Assembly (NCBI RefSeq): GCF_019857225.1
Contig: NZ_JAFJSY010000100.1
Location: 1-33,044 of the forward strand
From: Streptomyces plumbidurans
GTDB lineage: Bacteria; Actinomycetota; Actinomycetes; Streptomycetales; Streptomycetaceae
Direction of reading: 5' to 3'
DNA: 33,044 bases
Shown: in pieces, positions 7,744-14,604 of the stretch
Layout: each line of letters opens with the position of its first letter
Numbering within the stretch: position 1 is the first letter of the stretch
The notes under the pieces: model-generated
Databases searched by the model: none
The model's input: only the letters and a program-made list of their open reading frames with translations
What the model was told of the DNA's origin: nothing
Program-made: the position numbers and the translations under genes

Positions 7744-7844
7744 CCTACGTCGGCCAGGGGCCGGATCTGCGCAGCTCTAACAATCGGAGAACACCCGTCC
7801 CATACGCCACCTCCACCGCGTAATGTTCCCGTGCGGAGTTCTTC

Positions 7845-7858
7845 TTGAACGCGTTCAA
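7845..7858. promoter_or_regulatory. 14-bp perfect palindrome upstream of the first PBP gene
   Basis: TTGAACGCGTTCAA is fully self-complementary with a CG centre, the style of LacI/GalR-family operators. It ends 46 bp before the chosen PBP start and lies in the predicted leader or promoter region. If an upstream TTG or ATG were the true start it would be coding. No regulator gene lies next to it. Confidence 0.4.
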
Positions 7859-7904
7859 TAAGAGCCCGCCCATGGCTTCGGGGAACGGGGAGGGGGCCCA
7901 TTTC

Positions 7905-9533
7905 ATGGGCAAGGGAGTCAAGACCGCCGTCATCGGCAGCGTGTTCGCCGTGATGGTGGGCGGTGCCGGTTACGGCGCCTTCAACATCATTTCCGCGTTG
8001 AACGACGACGACGGCGGATCGGGCAGCAGCGGGACGACGGTGAAGACCGGGCCGCCCAGCGGCGACGAGATCAAGGAGGTGTCGGCGAAGTTCTTCGCGG
8101 CCTGGGAGAAGGGGAAGGCGGCCGAGGCGGCGACGTACACGAACAACGACGCCGCGGCCGAGCCCGTGCTGACCGCCTTCGGCGGGAGCGCTCACATCAC
8201 CGGGGTGAAGATCACGCCGGGTGCCGCGAGCGGCGCGACGATCCCCTACACCGTCAGCGCGAAGGTGTCGTACGAGGGCAAGTCGAAGCCGCTGACGTAC
8301 AAGAGCGAGCTGACGGTGGTGCGGGGGAAGACCACCGGGCGGGCGCTGGTCGACTGGCAGCCGTCCGTCGTCCATCCGCAGCTGCAGAAGGACGACACCC
8401 TCGTCACCGGCGAGTCCGCGACCCCCGAGATCGAGGCCGTGGACCGGAACGGTGCCGTCCTGACCAAGGAGAAGTACCCCTCTCTCGGCCCGATCCTGGA
8501 CGAACTGCGCGCCAAGTACGGCGACTCGGCGGGCGGCACGCCCGGCATCGAGCTGTCGATCCACCACGAGGCCGAGGGCGCGGCCGACACCACGCTGCTC
8601 ACCCTGGCCAAGGGCAGGCCGGGCAAGCTGCGCACCACGCTCAGCGCGAACGCGCAGGCGGCGGCCGAGCAAGCGGTGACGAAGTACGAGGAGTCGTCGG
8701 TGGTGGCCGTGAAGCCGTCCACGGGTGAGGTCCTGGCGGTCGCCAACCACCGCCAGGACGCCTTCAACGCGGCGTTCCTGGGCAAGCTGGCCCCCGGCTC
8801 CACGATGAAGATCCTCAGCGCGGCCACGCTCATCGACAACGGCATCACCAGCATGAACGGCCCGGCCCCCTGCCCGGACAAGGCGGTGTGGCAGAGCCAG
8901 ACCTTCCACAACCTCAAGGGCATGGCCCCGAACGAGAAGTCCACCCTCTCGGAGAGCTTCGCCCGCTCCTGCAACACGGCTTTCGTGAAGTACGCGGACG
9001 AGGTGAAGGTGGACTCCCTCACCAACGAGGCCGAGAACCGCTTCGGCTTGGGCCGGGACAACTGGAAGACCGGCATCCCGTCCTTCGACGGCTCCGTGCC
9101 GGCCTCGGGCGGCCCGGACACCGCGGCCAACATGATCGGCCAGGGGCAGGTGCAGATGTGCCCGCTCAACATGGCGTCGGTCACGGCGACCGCGATGACG
9201 GGCCGCTTCCGGCAGCCGGTGATCGTCTCCCAGAAGCTCGACGACCGCGAACTCGCCACCGCCCAGGGCCTGTCCGCGAGTACGGTCGCCCAGCTGCGCG
9301 CGATGATGAACCGCACCGCCACCAGCGGCACCGCGTCCGGCATCATGGCGGGCCTGAGCGGCAGCATCGGCGCGAAGACCGGTTCGGCCGAGGTCGACGG
9401 GCAGTCCAAGTCCAACAGCTGGTTCACCGGTTACCGCAACGACATCGCGGCCGCGGCCATGACCCAGGACGGCGGGCACGGCATCGACGCGGCGGGCCCG
9501 ATTGTCGCAGCTGTGCTACGGAGTGGCGGCTGA
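7905..9533 (+). CDS. Penicillin-binding protein with MecA-N-like domain (first of tandem pair)
   Basis: A membrane-anchored D,D-transpeptidase of the class B type acting on peptidoglycan outside the cell. The 542 residues comprise one N-terminal signal-anchor (TAVIGSVFAVMVGGAGYGAF), an NTF2-like/MecA-N domain (about 45-160) ending in the VDWQPSVVHPQL signature, a linker region, and the penicillin-binding transpeptidase domain. The active-site motifs are STMK (Ser299, Lys302), SCN (355-357) and KTG (491-493), all intact. ATG 7905 was chosen because a GGAGGGGG run lies upstream; in-frame starts at 7872 and 7845 would add residues before the anchor without a better site. A paralogue follows after 122 bp in the same orientation. 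The pair is known in Streptomyces as a conserved feature near ssgE. A role in growth or sporulation wall synthesis is plausible. Confidence 0.92.
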   Translation: MGKGVKTAVIGSVFAVMVGGAGYGAFNIISALNDDDGGSGSSGTTVKTGPPSGDEIKEVSAKFFAAWEKGKAAEAATYTNNDAAAEPVLTAFGGSAHITGVKITPGAASGATIPYTVSAKVSYEGKSKPLTYKSELTVVRGKTTGRALVDWQPSVVHPQLQKDDTLVTGESATPEIEAVDRNGAVLTKEKYPSLGPILDELRAKYGDSAGGTPGIELSIHHEAEGAADTTLLTLAKGRPGKLRTTLSANAQAAAEQAVTKYEESSVVAVKPSTGEVLAVANHRQDAFNAAFLGKLAPGSTMKILSAATLIDNGITSMNGPAPCPDKAVWQSQTFHNLKGMAPNEKSTLSESFARSCNTAFVKYADEVKVDSLTNEAENRFGLGRDNWKTGIPSFDGSVPASGGPDTAANMIGQGQVQMCPLNMASVTATAMTGRFRQPVIVSQKLDDRELATAQGLSASTVAQLRAMMNRTATSGTASGIMAGLSGSIGAKTGSAEVDGQSKSNSWFTGYRNDIAAAAMTQDGGHGIDAAGPIVAAVLRSGG

Positions 9534-9655
9534 CGTCACCCGTCGAGGACGGGACTCTAGGGTGGTTGCCGTCGTTGTGTTGCATGAGGACGACAAGAAC
9601 ACCTGGGGCAGCGTGGGCTGACGGGACCCCGGGGACTGGCGGAGGATCGAAGGCA

Positions 9656-11329
9656 GTGGGCAACAGAAGGCGCGTCGTTGAGAGACGGAAGACCAGACCC
9701 GCCGTACTCGGCGGGACGATCGCCGTGGTCGTCGTCGGCGCGGGCTTCGGCGCCTACGCGCTGTTCGGCGGTGGGGCGTCGGCCGACGACCGGGCGGCGA
9801 CGTCCGCGTCGGCCGACCAGAAGCACATCAAGACCGGACCGCTGTCCGCGACCGAGGTCAAGACGGCGGCGCAGGGCTTCCTCACGTCCTGGCAGCAGGG
9901 CAAGGTGACCAAGGCCGCCGCCGTCACCAACGACTCGGCGGCCGCCACCACCCTGCTGACCGGCTACACCAAGGACGCCCACATCACGGACGTCACCCTC
10001 ACCGAGGGCACCCGCAGCGGCGACACGGTCCCCTTCTCCGTCAAGGGCACGGTGTCGTACAAGGGCACCACCAAGCCGGTCGCGTACGACAGTTCGCTCA
10101 CCGTCGTGCGCAACAAGGCCGACGGCAAGCCGCTGGTCGACTGGCGCCCCTCGATCGTCCACCCCGACCTCAAGGACGGGGACACCCTGGTCACCGGCGA
10201 GTCGGGGACGCCCCCGGTCAAGGCGTACGACCGTGACGGCGGCGAGCTGACGACGGCCAAGTACCCGTCGCTGGGGCCCGTCCTGGACGGACTGCGCGAG
10301 AAGTACGGCAAGATCGCCGGCGGCAAGGCCGGCGTCGAGCTGCGTGTGGTGCGCGGCAAGGAGTCCCAGAAGGCGAAGCTGTCCGACAAGACGCTGCTGG
10401 AGCTGAGCAAGGGCACCCCGGGCAAGGTCGACACGACGCTGAGCCCGACCCTCCAGGCGGCGGCCGAGCAGCAGGTCGCCAAGAAGGCGAAGTCGTCGGT
10501 GGTCGTCATGCGCCCGTCGACCGGCGAGATCCTGGCCGCGGCGAACAACAGCCACACCTTCAACGTGGCCTTCCAGGGCTCCCTGGCCCCGGGCTCCACG
10601 ATGAAGGTCGTGACGTCGACGATGCTGTTCGAGAAGGACCTCGTCCACCCGAACGACTCGCACCCCTGCCCCAAGACGTACAAGATGGCGGGCTGGACGT
10701 TCCACAACGACGACAACTCGGAGATCAAGAAGGGCACGTTCAAGCTGGCCTTCGGGGCCTCCTGCAACAACGCCTTCATCAACTTCGCGCCGAAGCTGTC
10801 CGACAGCGACCTGACCAAGGAGGCCCAGCAGGTCTACGGCCTCGGGCTGAACAACTGGGCCATCGGCGTCCCGTCCTTCGACGGCTCCGTCCCGGTGCAG
10901 AGCGGCGCGCAGATGGGCGCCTCGCTGATCGGGCAGGGCGGGGTGCGCATGAACCCGCTGAACATGGCCTCGGTGTCGGCCACGGTGGCGTCGGGCACCT
11001 TCCACCAGCCGTACCTGGTCTCCCCGTCGGTCGACCACCGCACGCTGGCGAAGGCCGCGCGCACGATGTCGTCGACGACGCAGGCGGAGCTGAAGGACGT
11101 CATGCACTACACGGCGATGTACGGCACCGCGGCCCAGGCGATGGCGGGCATGAGCGGGGAGTACGGCGCGAAAACGGGTTCGGCGGAGGTCGACGGCCAG
11201 AAGAAGCCCAACGGCTGGTTCACCGCCTACAAGGGCGACCTCGCGGCAGCGGGCGTGGTCCAGGCGGGCGGCCACGGCGGTGACACGGCGGGCCCGATCG
11301 TCGCGGCCCTGCTGAAGATGGGCGGCTGA
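9656..11329 (+). CDS. Penicillin-binding protein with MecA-N-like domain (second of tandem pair)
   Basis: A paralogue of the preceding gene with the same architecture in 557 residues. There is an Arg-rich start (GNRRRVVERRKTR), a single membrane anchor (AVLGGTIAVVVVGAGFGAYALF), an NTF2-like/MecA-N domain ending in VDWRPSIVHPDL, and a transpeptidase domain. Its motifs are STMK (Ser314, Lys317), SCN (369-371) and KTG (506-508). The two proteins share many identical blocks, such as NWAIGVPSFDGSVP against NWKTGIPSFDGSVP and the end GDTAGPIVAALL against GIDAAGPIVAAVL. This points to an old tandem duplication. GTG 9656 has GGAGG 10 nt upstream and a nearer GAAGG. The 122-bp gap could hold its own promoter. 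It converges with ssgE, with a hairpin between. Confidence 0.92.
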   Translation: MGNRRRVVERRKTRPAVLGGTIAVVVVGAGFGAYALFGGGASADDRAATSASADQKHIKTGPLSATEVKTAAQGFLTSWQQGKVTKAAAVTNDSAAATTLLTGYTKDAHITDVTLTEGTRSGDTVPFSVKGTVSYKGTTKPVAYDSSLTVVRNKADGKPLVDWRPSIVHPDLKDGDTLVTGESGTPPVKAYDRDGGELTTAKYPSLGPVLDGLREKYGKIAGGKAGVELRVVRGKESQKAKLSDKTLLELSKGTPGKVDTTLSPTLQAAAEQQVAKKAKSSVVVMRPSTGEILAAANNSHTFNVAFQGSLAPGSTMKVVTSTMLFEKDLVHPNDSHPCPKTYKMAGWTFHNDDNSEIKKGTFKLAFGASCNNAFINFAPKLSDSDLTKEAQQVYGLGLNNWAIGVPSFDGSVPVQSGAQMGASLIGQGGVRMNPLNMASVSATVASGTFHQPYLVSPSVDHRTLAKAARTMSSTTQAELKDVMHYTAMYGTAAQAMAGMSGEYGAKTGSAEVDGQKKPNGWFTAYKGDLAAAGVVQAGGHGGDTAGPIVAALLKMGG

Positions 11330-11350
11330 CCGCCCCATCGCTCGAAGCGC

Positions 11351-11378
11351 GGCGCCCGGTCAGTGGCTGACGGGCGCC
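11351..11378. terminator. Hairpin between PBP gene and ssgE, overlapping the ssgE stop
   Basis: The arms GGCGCCCG-G-TCAG and CTGACGGGCGCC form a 12-bp stem with one bulged G and a TGG loop. It lies 21 bp after the PBP stop and spans the ssgE stop codon (11360-11362). It is well placed as a shared terminator for the two convergent genes. No U-tract follows, which is common in Streptomyces. Confidence 0.6.
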
Positions 11379-11707
11379 GTCGCCATGTAGGTGCGGCGCA
11401 GGAAGCGCAGCAGCGCCTTGCTCTCGAACTGCACCACCGAGACGCCCTGGGCCGAGTGGAACTCGACCACGGCCTGCACCCGGCCGCACGGCCAGACGCG
11501 GACGTCGCCGCTGGCCGTCGGGGCGCGCAGCCCCTGTTCGAGCAGTGACCGGGCGACGGTCCACTCATGCGGTCCGGGCAGAGCGACCCGCACCGAGCGC
11601 GGGTCGTCGTCGGAGTCGTAGCGCAGCATGACGGGGACGGCCGCGTCCTCGGGGATGACCGCGTCGGAGACGAGGTGGGCTCGTGCGTACTGTTCGACTA
11701 CAGACAT
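11360..11707 (-). CDS. ssgE: SsgA-like sporulation/cell division protein, probably SsgE
   Basis: A small (115-residue) protein of the SsgA-like family, unique to morphologically complex actinomycetes, whose members guide septum and wall synthesis during sporulation. The family fold is visible: VPVMLRYDSDDDPRSVRVALPGPHEWTVARSLLEQGL, then GDVRVWPC near the centre and the C-terminal VVEFHSAQGVSVVQFESKALLRFLRRTY. The SsgE assignment rests on neighbourhood: in S. coelicolor ssgE (SCO3158, from memory) lies beside two PBP genes. SsgE is reported to influence timing of spore separation. The start ATG 11707 has a GAGAGGG-like site about 10 nt upstream. The AT-richer upstream stretch 11708-11814 probably holds its promoter. 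Family membership is firm, the letter is likely. Confidence 0.9.
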   Translation of the reverse strand: MSVVEQYARAHLVSDAVIPEDAAVPVMLRYDSDDDPRSVRVALPGPHEWTVARSLLEQGLRAPTASGDVRVWPCGRVQAVVEFHSAQGVSVVQFESKALLRFLRRTYMATAPVSH

Positions 11708-11814
11708 CGTGACGGCCCTCTCACGCTGCGTGATCCATGTGGAAGCTGTCCGTCCACCCCCCTCCTAATGTCCCATATTTTCCAGATCATGCCCCTTGAC
11801 GACGGGAGATATCG

Positions 11815-11907
11815 ATGAGACATGCGCCCGGTGCCCGATGTACGAGCACCTCGCTCTTGCAAGGAGTTCGCAACAAGCCTCTATCATCGAACGGTGCATG
11901 TGCCTGA
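11815..11907 (+). CDS. Possible 30-codon leader ORF overlapping the cbiM start
   Basis: An ATG at 11815 preceded by GGGAG with 6-nt spacing opens a 30-codon frame (starting MRHAPGARC) that ends with TGA at 11905-11907. The stop lies 11 nt inside cbiM, in another frame. The ORF runs through the Nur-box-like site and the predicted cbiM promoter. It could be translated only from a transcript starting further upstream. It has no recognisable similarity and may be chance. Confidence 0.2.
   Translation: MRHAPGARCTSTSLLQGVRNKPLSSNGACA
11857..11887 (+). promoter_or_regulatory. cbiM promoter with Nur-box-like operator
   Basis: TTGCAA (11857-11862) and TATCAT (11882-11887) form a -35/-10 pair with a 19-bp spacer; TATCAT is followed by 6 nt and the cbiM GTG. 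Overlapping the -35 is TTGCAA-GGAGT-TCGCAA (11857-11873). This differs at one base from the nickel regulator Nur consensus TTGCAA-N5-TTGCAA as I remember it. Binding there would block the promoter. This supports nickel-dependent repression, with nickel as the transported metal. Confidence 0.6.
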
Positions 11908-12943
11908 CGGATTCATCAACGCGCCCATTTCCGCCGCGGCCGGTGTTGTCGCCGCCGGCGCCGTAGCCGTGAGTCTGCGCGGCGCCCGCCGTGAGCTCGA
12001 CGAGCGCACGGCGCCGCTGGCCGGACTCGTGGCGGCGTTCATCTTCGCCGTGCAGATGCTGAACTTCCCCGTCGCCGCGGGGACAAGCGGCCATCTGCTG
12101 GGAGGCGCGCTCGCGGCGATCCTCGTCGGCCCCTACACAGGGGTGCTGTGCGTGTCCGTGGTGCTGCTCATGCAGGGCATCCTCTTCGCCGACGGCGGCC
12201 TGACCGCGCTCGGCGTGAACATCACCGACATGGCGATCACCACGACCGTCGTCGGATACGCCGTCTTCCGCGGCCTGGTGAAGGTCCTGCCGCGCAGCAG
12301 GCGCTCGATCACCGTCGCCTCCTTCGCCGCCGCGCTGCTGTCCGTCCCGGCCGCCGCAGTGATCTTCACGCTGATCTACGCGATCGGCGGCACCACCGAC
12401 ATCGCCATCGGCAAGGTCGCCACCGCGATGATCGGCGTGCACATCCTCATCGGCATCGGCGAAGCGGTCATCACGGCCCTGACCGTGGGCGCCGTCGTCG
12501 CCGTACGCCCCGACCTGGTGTACGGCGCACGCGGGCTGCAGCAGCGGCTCAAGTTGCGGGTGAACGGCGAACTCGTCGACGCGCCCGGCAGCGCGCCCGC
12601 GCCCGTCGCGGCACGCACCTCCCGCCGCCGGCTGTGGGCCACCGGCCTGGTGACGTCCCTGGTCCTCGCCGGATTCGTCAGCTTCTACGCCTCCGCCAAC
12701 CCCGACGGCCTGGAGAAGGTCGCCCACGACAAGGGCATCGACAAGAAGGCCGAGAAGCACGCCTCGTCGGACTCCCCACTGGCCGGCTACGGGGTCAAGG
12801 ACATCGCGAACGCCCGCCTGTCCGGGGGGCTGGCGGGCGTGATCGGTGTCGGTGTCACCGTCGTCGCGGGCAGCGCCGTGTTCTGGACGGTGCGCAGGCG
12901 CCGGAGCACGGACGTCTCGCCCACGGCCGTGGAGAACCTCTGA
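11894..12943 (+). CDS. cbiM: ECF-type metal transporter substrate-specific subunit, CbiM/NikM with fused PDGLE domain
   Basis: The substrate-capturing membrane component of a cobalt/nickel energy-coupling-factor transporter, 349 residues. The N-terminus MHVPDGFINAP is the hallmark of the family: the free amine and His2 coordinate the metal, so translation must begin here at GTG 11894. Membrane spans include ISAAAGVVAAGAVAVSL, LVAAFIFAVQML, the LLMQGILFADGGLTALGVNITDMA loop and IGVHILIGIGEAVIT. After a linker comes a C-terminal PDGLE domain (ASANPDGLEKVAHDKG plus one span near 320-340), which replaces a separate N subunit. The gene lacks a Shine-Dalgarno and looks leaderless, matching the required exact start. 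cbiQ follows one base after the stop. Nickel is favoured over cobalt because of the upstream Nur-like box, and no B12 riboswitch is visible; sequence alone does not settle the metal. Confidence 0.93.
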   Translation: MHVPDGFINAPISAAAGVVAAGAVAVSLRGARRELDERTAPLAGLVAAFIFAVQMLNFPVAAGTSGHLLGGALAAILVGPYTGVLCVSVVLLMQGILFADGGLTALGVNITDMAITTTVVGYAVFRGLVKVLPRSRRSITVASFAAALLSVPAAAVIFTLIYAIGGTTDIAIGKVATAMIGVHILIGIGEAVITALTVGAVVAVRPDLVYGARGLQQRLKLRVNGELVDAPGSAPAPVAARTSRRRLWATGLVTSLVLAGFVSFYASANPDGLEKVAHDKGIDKKAEKHASSDSPLAGYGVKDIANARLSGGLAGVIGVGVTVVAGSAVFWTVRRRRSTDVSPTAVENL

Positions 12944-12944
12944 C

Positions 12945-13706
12945 ATGGGCGCCGGCCACGCGCACCGGCTCTACCGGCACGGGCACTCCCCCGTCCACGC
13001 CCTGCCGCCGCACACCAAGCTGGCCGCGGCCTTCGCCTTCGTGGTCGTCGTGGTGTCGACGCCGCGCGAGGCGGTCTGGGCGTTCGGTCTGTACGCCGTG
13101 TTCCTGGGCGTCGTCGCCCACCTCGCGCGCGTGCCCGCCGCCTTCCTGCTCAAGCGGCTGCTGATCGAGGTGCCGTTCGTCGCGTTCGCCGTGCTGATGC
13201 CGTTCGTGGCGGAGGGCGAGCGGGTGGACGTCCTTGGACTGTCGCTGAGCGTGAACGGCCTGTGGGGCGCGTGGAACGTGCTCGCCAAGGGCACGCTCGG
13301 CGTCGCCGCGTCGGTGCTGCTCGCCTCCACCACCGAACTGCGCGAACTCCTCCTGGGCCTGCAGCGGTTGAAGCTCCCGCCGCTGCTCGTCCAGATCGCC
13401 TCCTTCATGATCCGCTACGGCGACGTCATCACCGACGAGATGCGGCGGATGCGGATCGCCCGGGAGTCACGCGGCTTCGAGGCGCGCGGCGTGCGGCACT
13501 GGGGCGTGCTGGCGAAGTCGGCCGGTGCCCTGTTCATCCGCTCCTACGAGCGCGGGGAGCGCGTGCACCTCGCCATGGTCAGCCGTGGTTACGCCGGTTC
13601 GATGCCGGTGATCGACGAGGTGACCGCGTCCCGGGCGCAGTGGTCGTACGCTCTCGCCCTCCCCGTCGCCGCCCTCGTCGTCTGCCTGCTGGGATGGACC
13701 CTGTGA
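12945..13706 (+). CDS. cbiQ: ECF transporter transmembrane (T) subunit CbiQ
   Basis: The energy-coupling membrane component that links the CbiM-type subunit to the ATPase, 253 residues. It shows the early HALPPHTKLAAAFAFVVVVV span, further hydrophobic segments, and the two cytoplasmic coupling motifs. These are RIARESRGFEARG (the Ala-x3-Ser/Arg-Gly family motif) and ERGERVHLAMVSRGYAG near the C-terminus. A last span (SYALALPVAALVVCLLG) ends the protein. ATG 12945 lies one base after the cbiM stop, with GGAG about 10 nt upstream, so translation is probably coupled. Its last codons and stop lie in the first of three 21-bp repeats that also contain the cbiO start. The call is firm. Confidence 0.95.
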   Translation: MGAGHAHRLYRHGHSPVHALPPHTKLAAAFAFVVVVVSTPREAVWAFGLYAVFLGVVAHLARVPAAFLLKRLLIEVPFVAFAVLMPFVAEGERVDVLGLSLSVNGLWGAWNVLAKGTLGVAASVLLASTTELRELLLGLQRLKLPPLLVQIASFMIRYGDVITDEMRRMRIARESRGFEARGVRHWGVLAKSAGALFIRSYERGERVHLAMVSRGYAGSMPVIDEVTASRAQWSYALALPVAALVVCLLGWTL

Positions 13707-13750
13707 CCGCTGGGATGGATCCTGTGACCGCTGGGATGGACCCTGTGAGT
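13688..13750 (+). repeat. Three tandem 21-bp repeats spanning the cbiQ stop and cbiO start
   Basis: Copies at 13688-13708, 13709-13729 and 13730-13750 differ at one base in the second and two at the end of the third. Each carries GGGATGG followed by GTGA, so each offers a ribosome-binding-like sequence and an overlapping stop/start. cbiQ stops in the first copy (TGA 13704-13706). GTG codons at 13703, 13724 and 13745 are all in frame with cbiO. Confidence 0.95.
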
Positions 13751-14497
13751 AATCCTTCGCTCGAGGTCTCCGGCCTCGCCTTCGCCTATCCCGACGGCCA
13801 CCAGGCGCTGTTCGGCGTCGACTTCACCGTCGAGCGCGGCGAACGGGTCGCGCTGCTCGGCCCGAACGGCGCCGGCAAGACGACCCTCGTACTGCACCTC
13901 AACGGCATCCTGACCGGCGGCGCGGGCACGGTGCGGGTGGCCGGACTGCCCGTCGGCAAGCGGCACATGGCCGAGATCCGGCGCCGGGTCGGCATCGTCT
14001 TCCAGGACCCCGACGACCAGCTGTTCATGCCGACGGTCCGCGAGGACGTGGCGTTCGGGCCCGCGGCGGCCGGGCTGAAGGGCCCCGAACTGGAGGAGCG
14101 GGTCGACCGGGCGCTCGCGCAGGTCGGCATGGCCGAGTTCAAGGACCGGCCCCCGCACCACCTCTCGTTCGGGCAGCGGCGCCGGGTGGCCGTCGCGACC
14201 GTACTCGCGATGGAGCCGGAGATCCTCGTCCTGGACGAGCCCTCCTCCAACCTCGACCCGGCCTCCCGCCGCGAACTGGCCGACATCCTGCGCTCGTTGG
14301 ACGTCACGGTCCTCATGGTCACGCACGACCTGCCCTACGCCCTCGAACTGTGCCCCCGCGCCCTGATCCTGAGCGAGGGCGTGATCGCCGCGGACGGCAA
14401 GACCGGGGAGCTGCTCTCGGACCAGGAGCTGATGCGCGCGCACCGCCTGGAGCTGCCGTTCGGCTTCGACCCGCGGTCCGTGACGACGGGCGCGTGA
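13745..14497 (+). CDS. cbiO: ECF transporter ATPase subunit CbiO
   Basis: The ATP-binding component that energises the metal transporter. About 250 residues from GTG 13745; in-frame GTG 13703 or 13724 in the 21-bp repeats would add 14 or 7 residues of TAGMDPV. All ABC motifs are intact: Walker A GPNGAGKTT (about 39-47), Q-loop VFQDPDDQLFMPTVREDVAFGP (the DPDDQLF form typical of ECF ATPases), signature LSFGQRRRVAVA, Walker B EILVLDEPSSNLDP, and H-loop VTHDL. The ancestral arrangement was probably a single GTGA overlap with cbiQ; the repeats now leave up to 38 bp between the cbiQ stop and the last start. The gene ends the operon. Only one ATPase gene is present, so a homodimer is expected. Confidence 0.95.
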   Translation: MSNPSLEVSGLAFAYPDGHQALFGVDFTVERGERVALLGPNGAGKTTLVLHLNGILTGGAGTVRVAGLPVGKRHMAEIRRRVGIVFQDPDDQLFMPTVREDVAFGPAAAGLKGPELEERVDRALAQVGMAEFKDRPPHHLSFGQRRRVAVATVLAMEPEILVLDEPSSNLDPASRRELADILRSLDVTVLMVTHDLPYALELCPRALILSEGVIAADGKTGELLSDQELMRAHRLELPFGFDPRSVTTGA

Positions 14498-14604
14498 CGG
14501 GACCGGTACGAACGGCCGCCCTACGCCCGGCAGCACCGGGGAATCGCAGGCTGGGCGCTGGTGTTTCCCCCACAGTCGCAGGTGAACCGGAAGGAAGTAC
14601 GGGC

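Noticed and set aside
11708..11893. Cobalamin riboswitch upstream of the CbiM-type gene
   Set aside because: No B12-box-like sequence or suitable length is present, and a -10 element sits only 6 nt from the start codon, leaving no 5' leader for a riboswitch.
14350..14604. N-terminal extension of the serine hydrolase into cbiO
   Set aside because: The longer frame overlaps cbiO in another frame and is unlike the family; GTG 14605 has a good Shine-Dalgarno.
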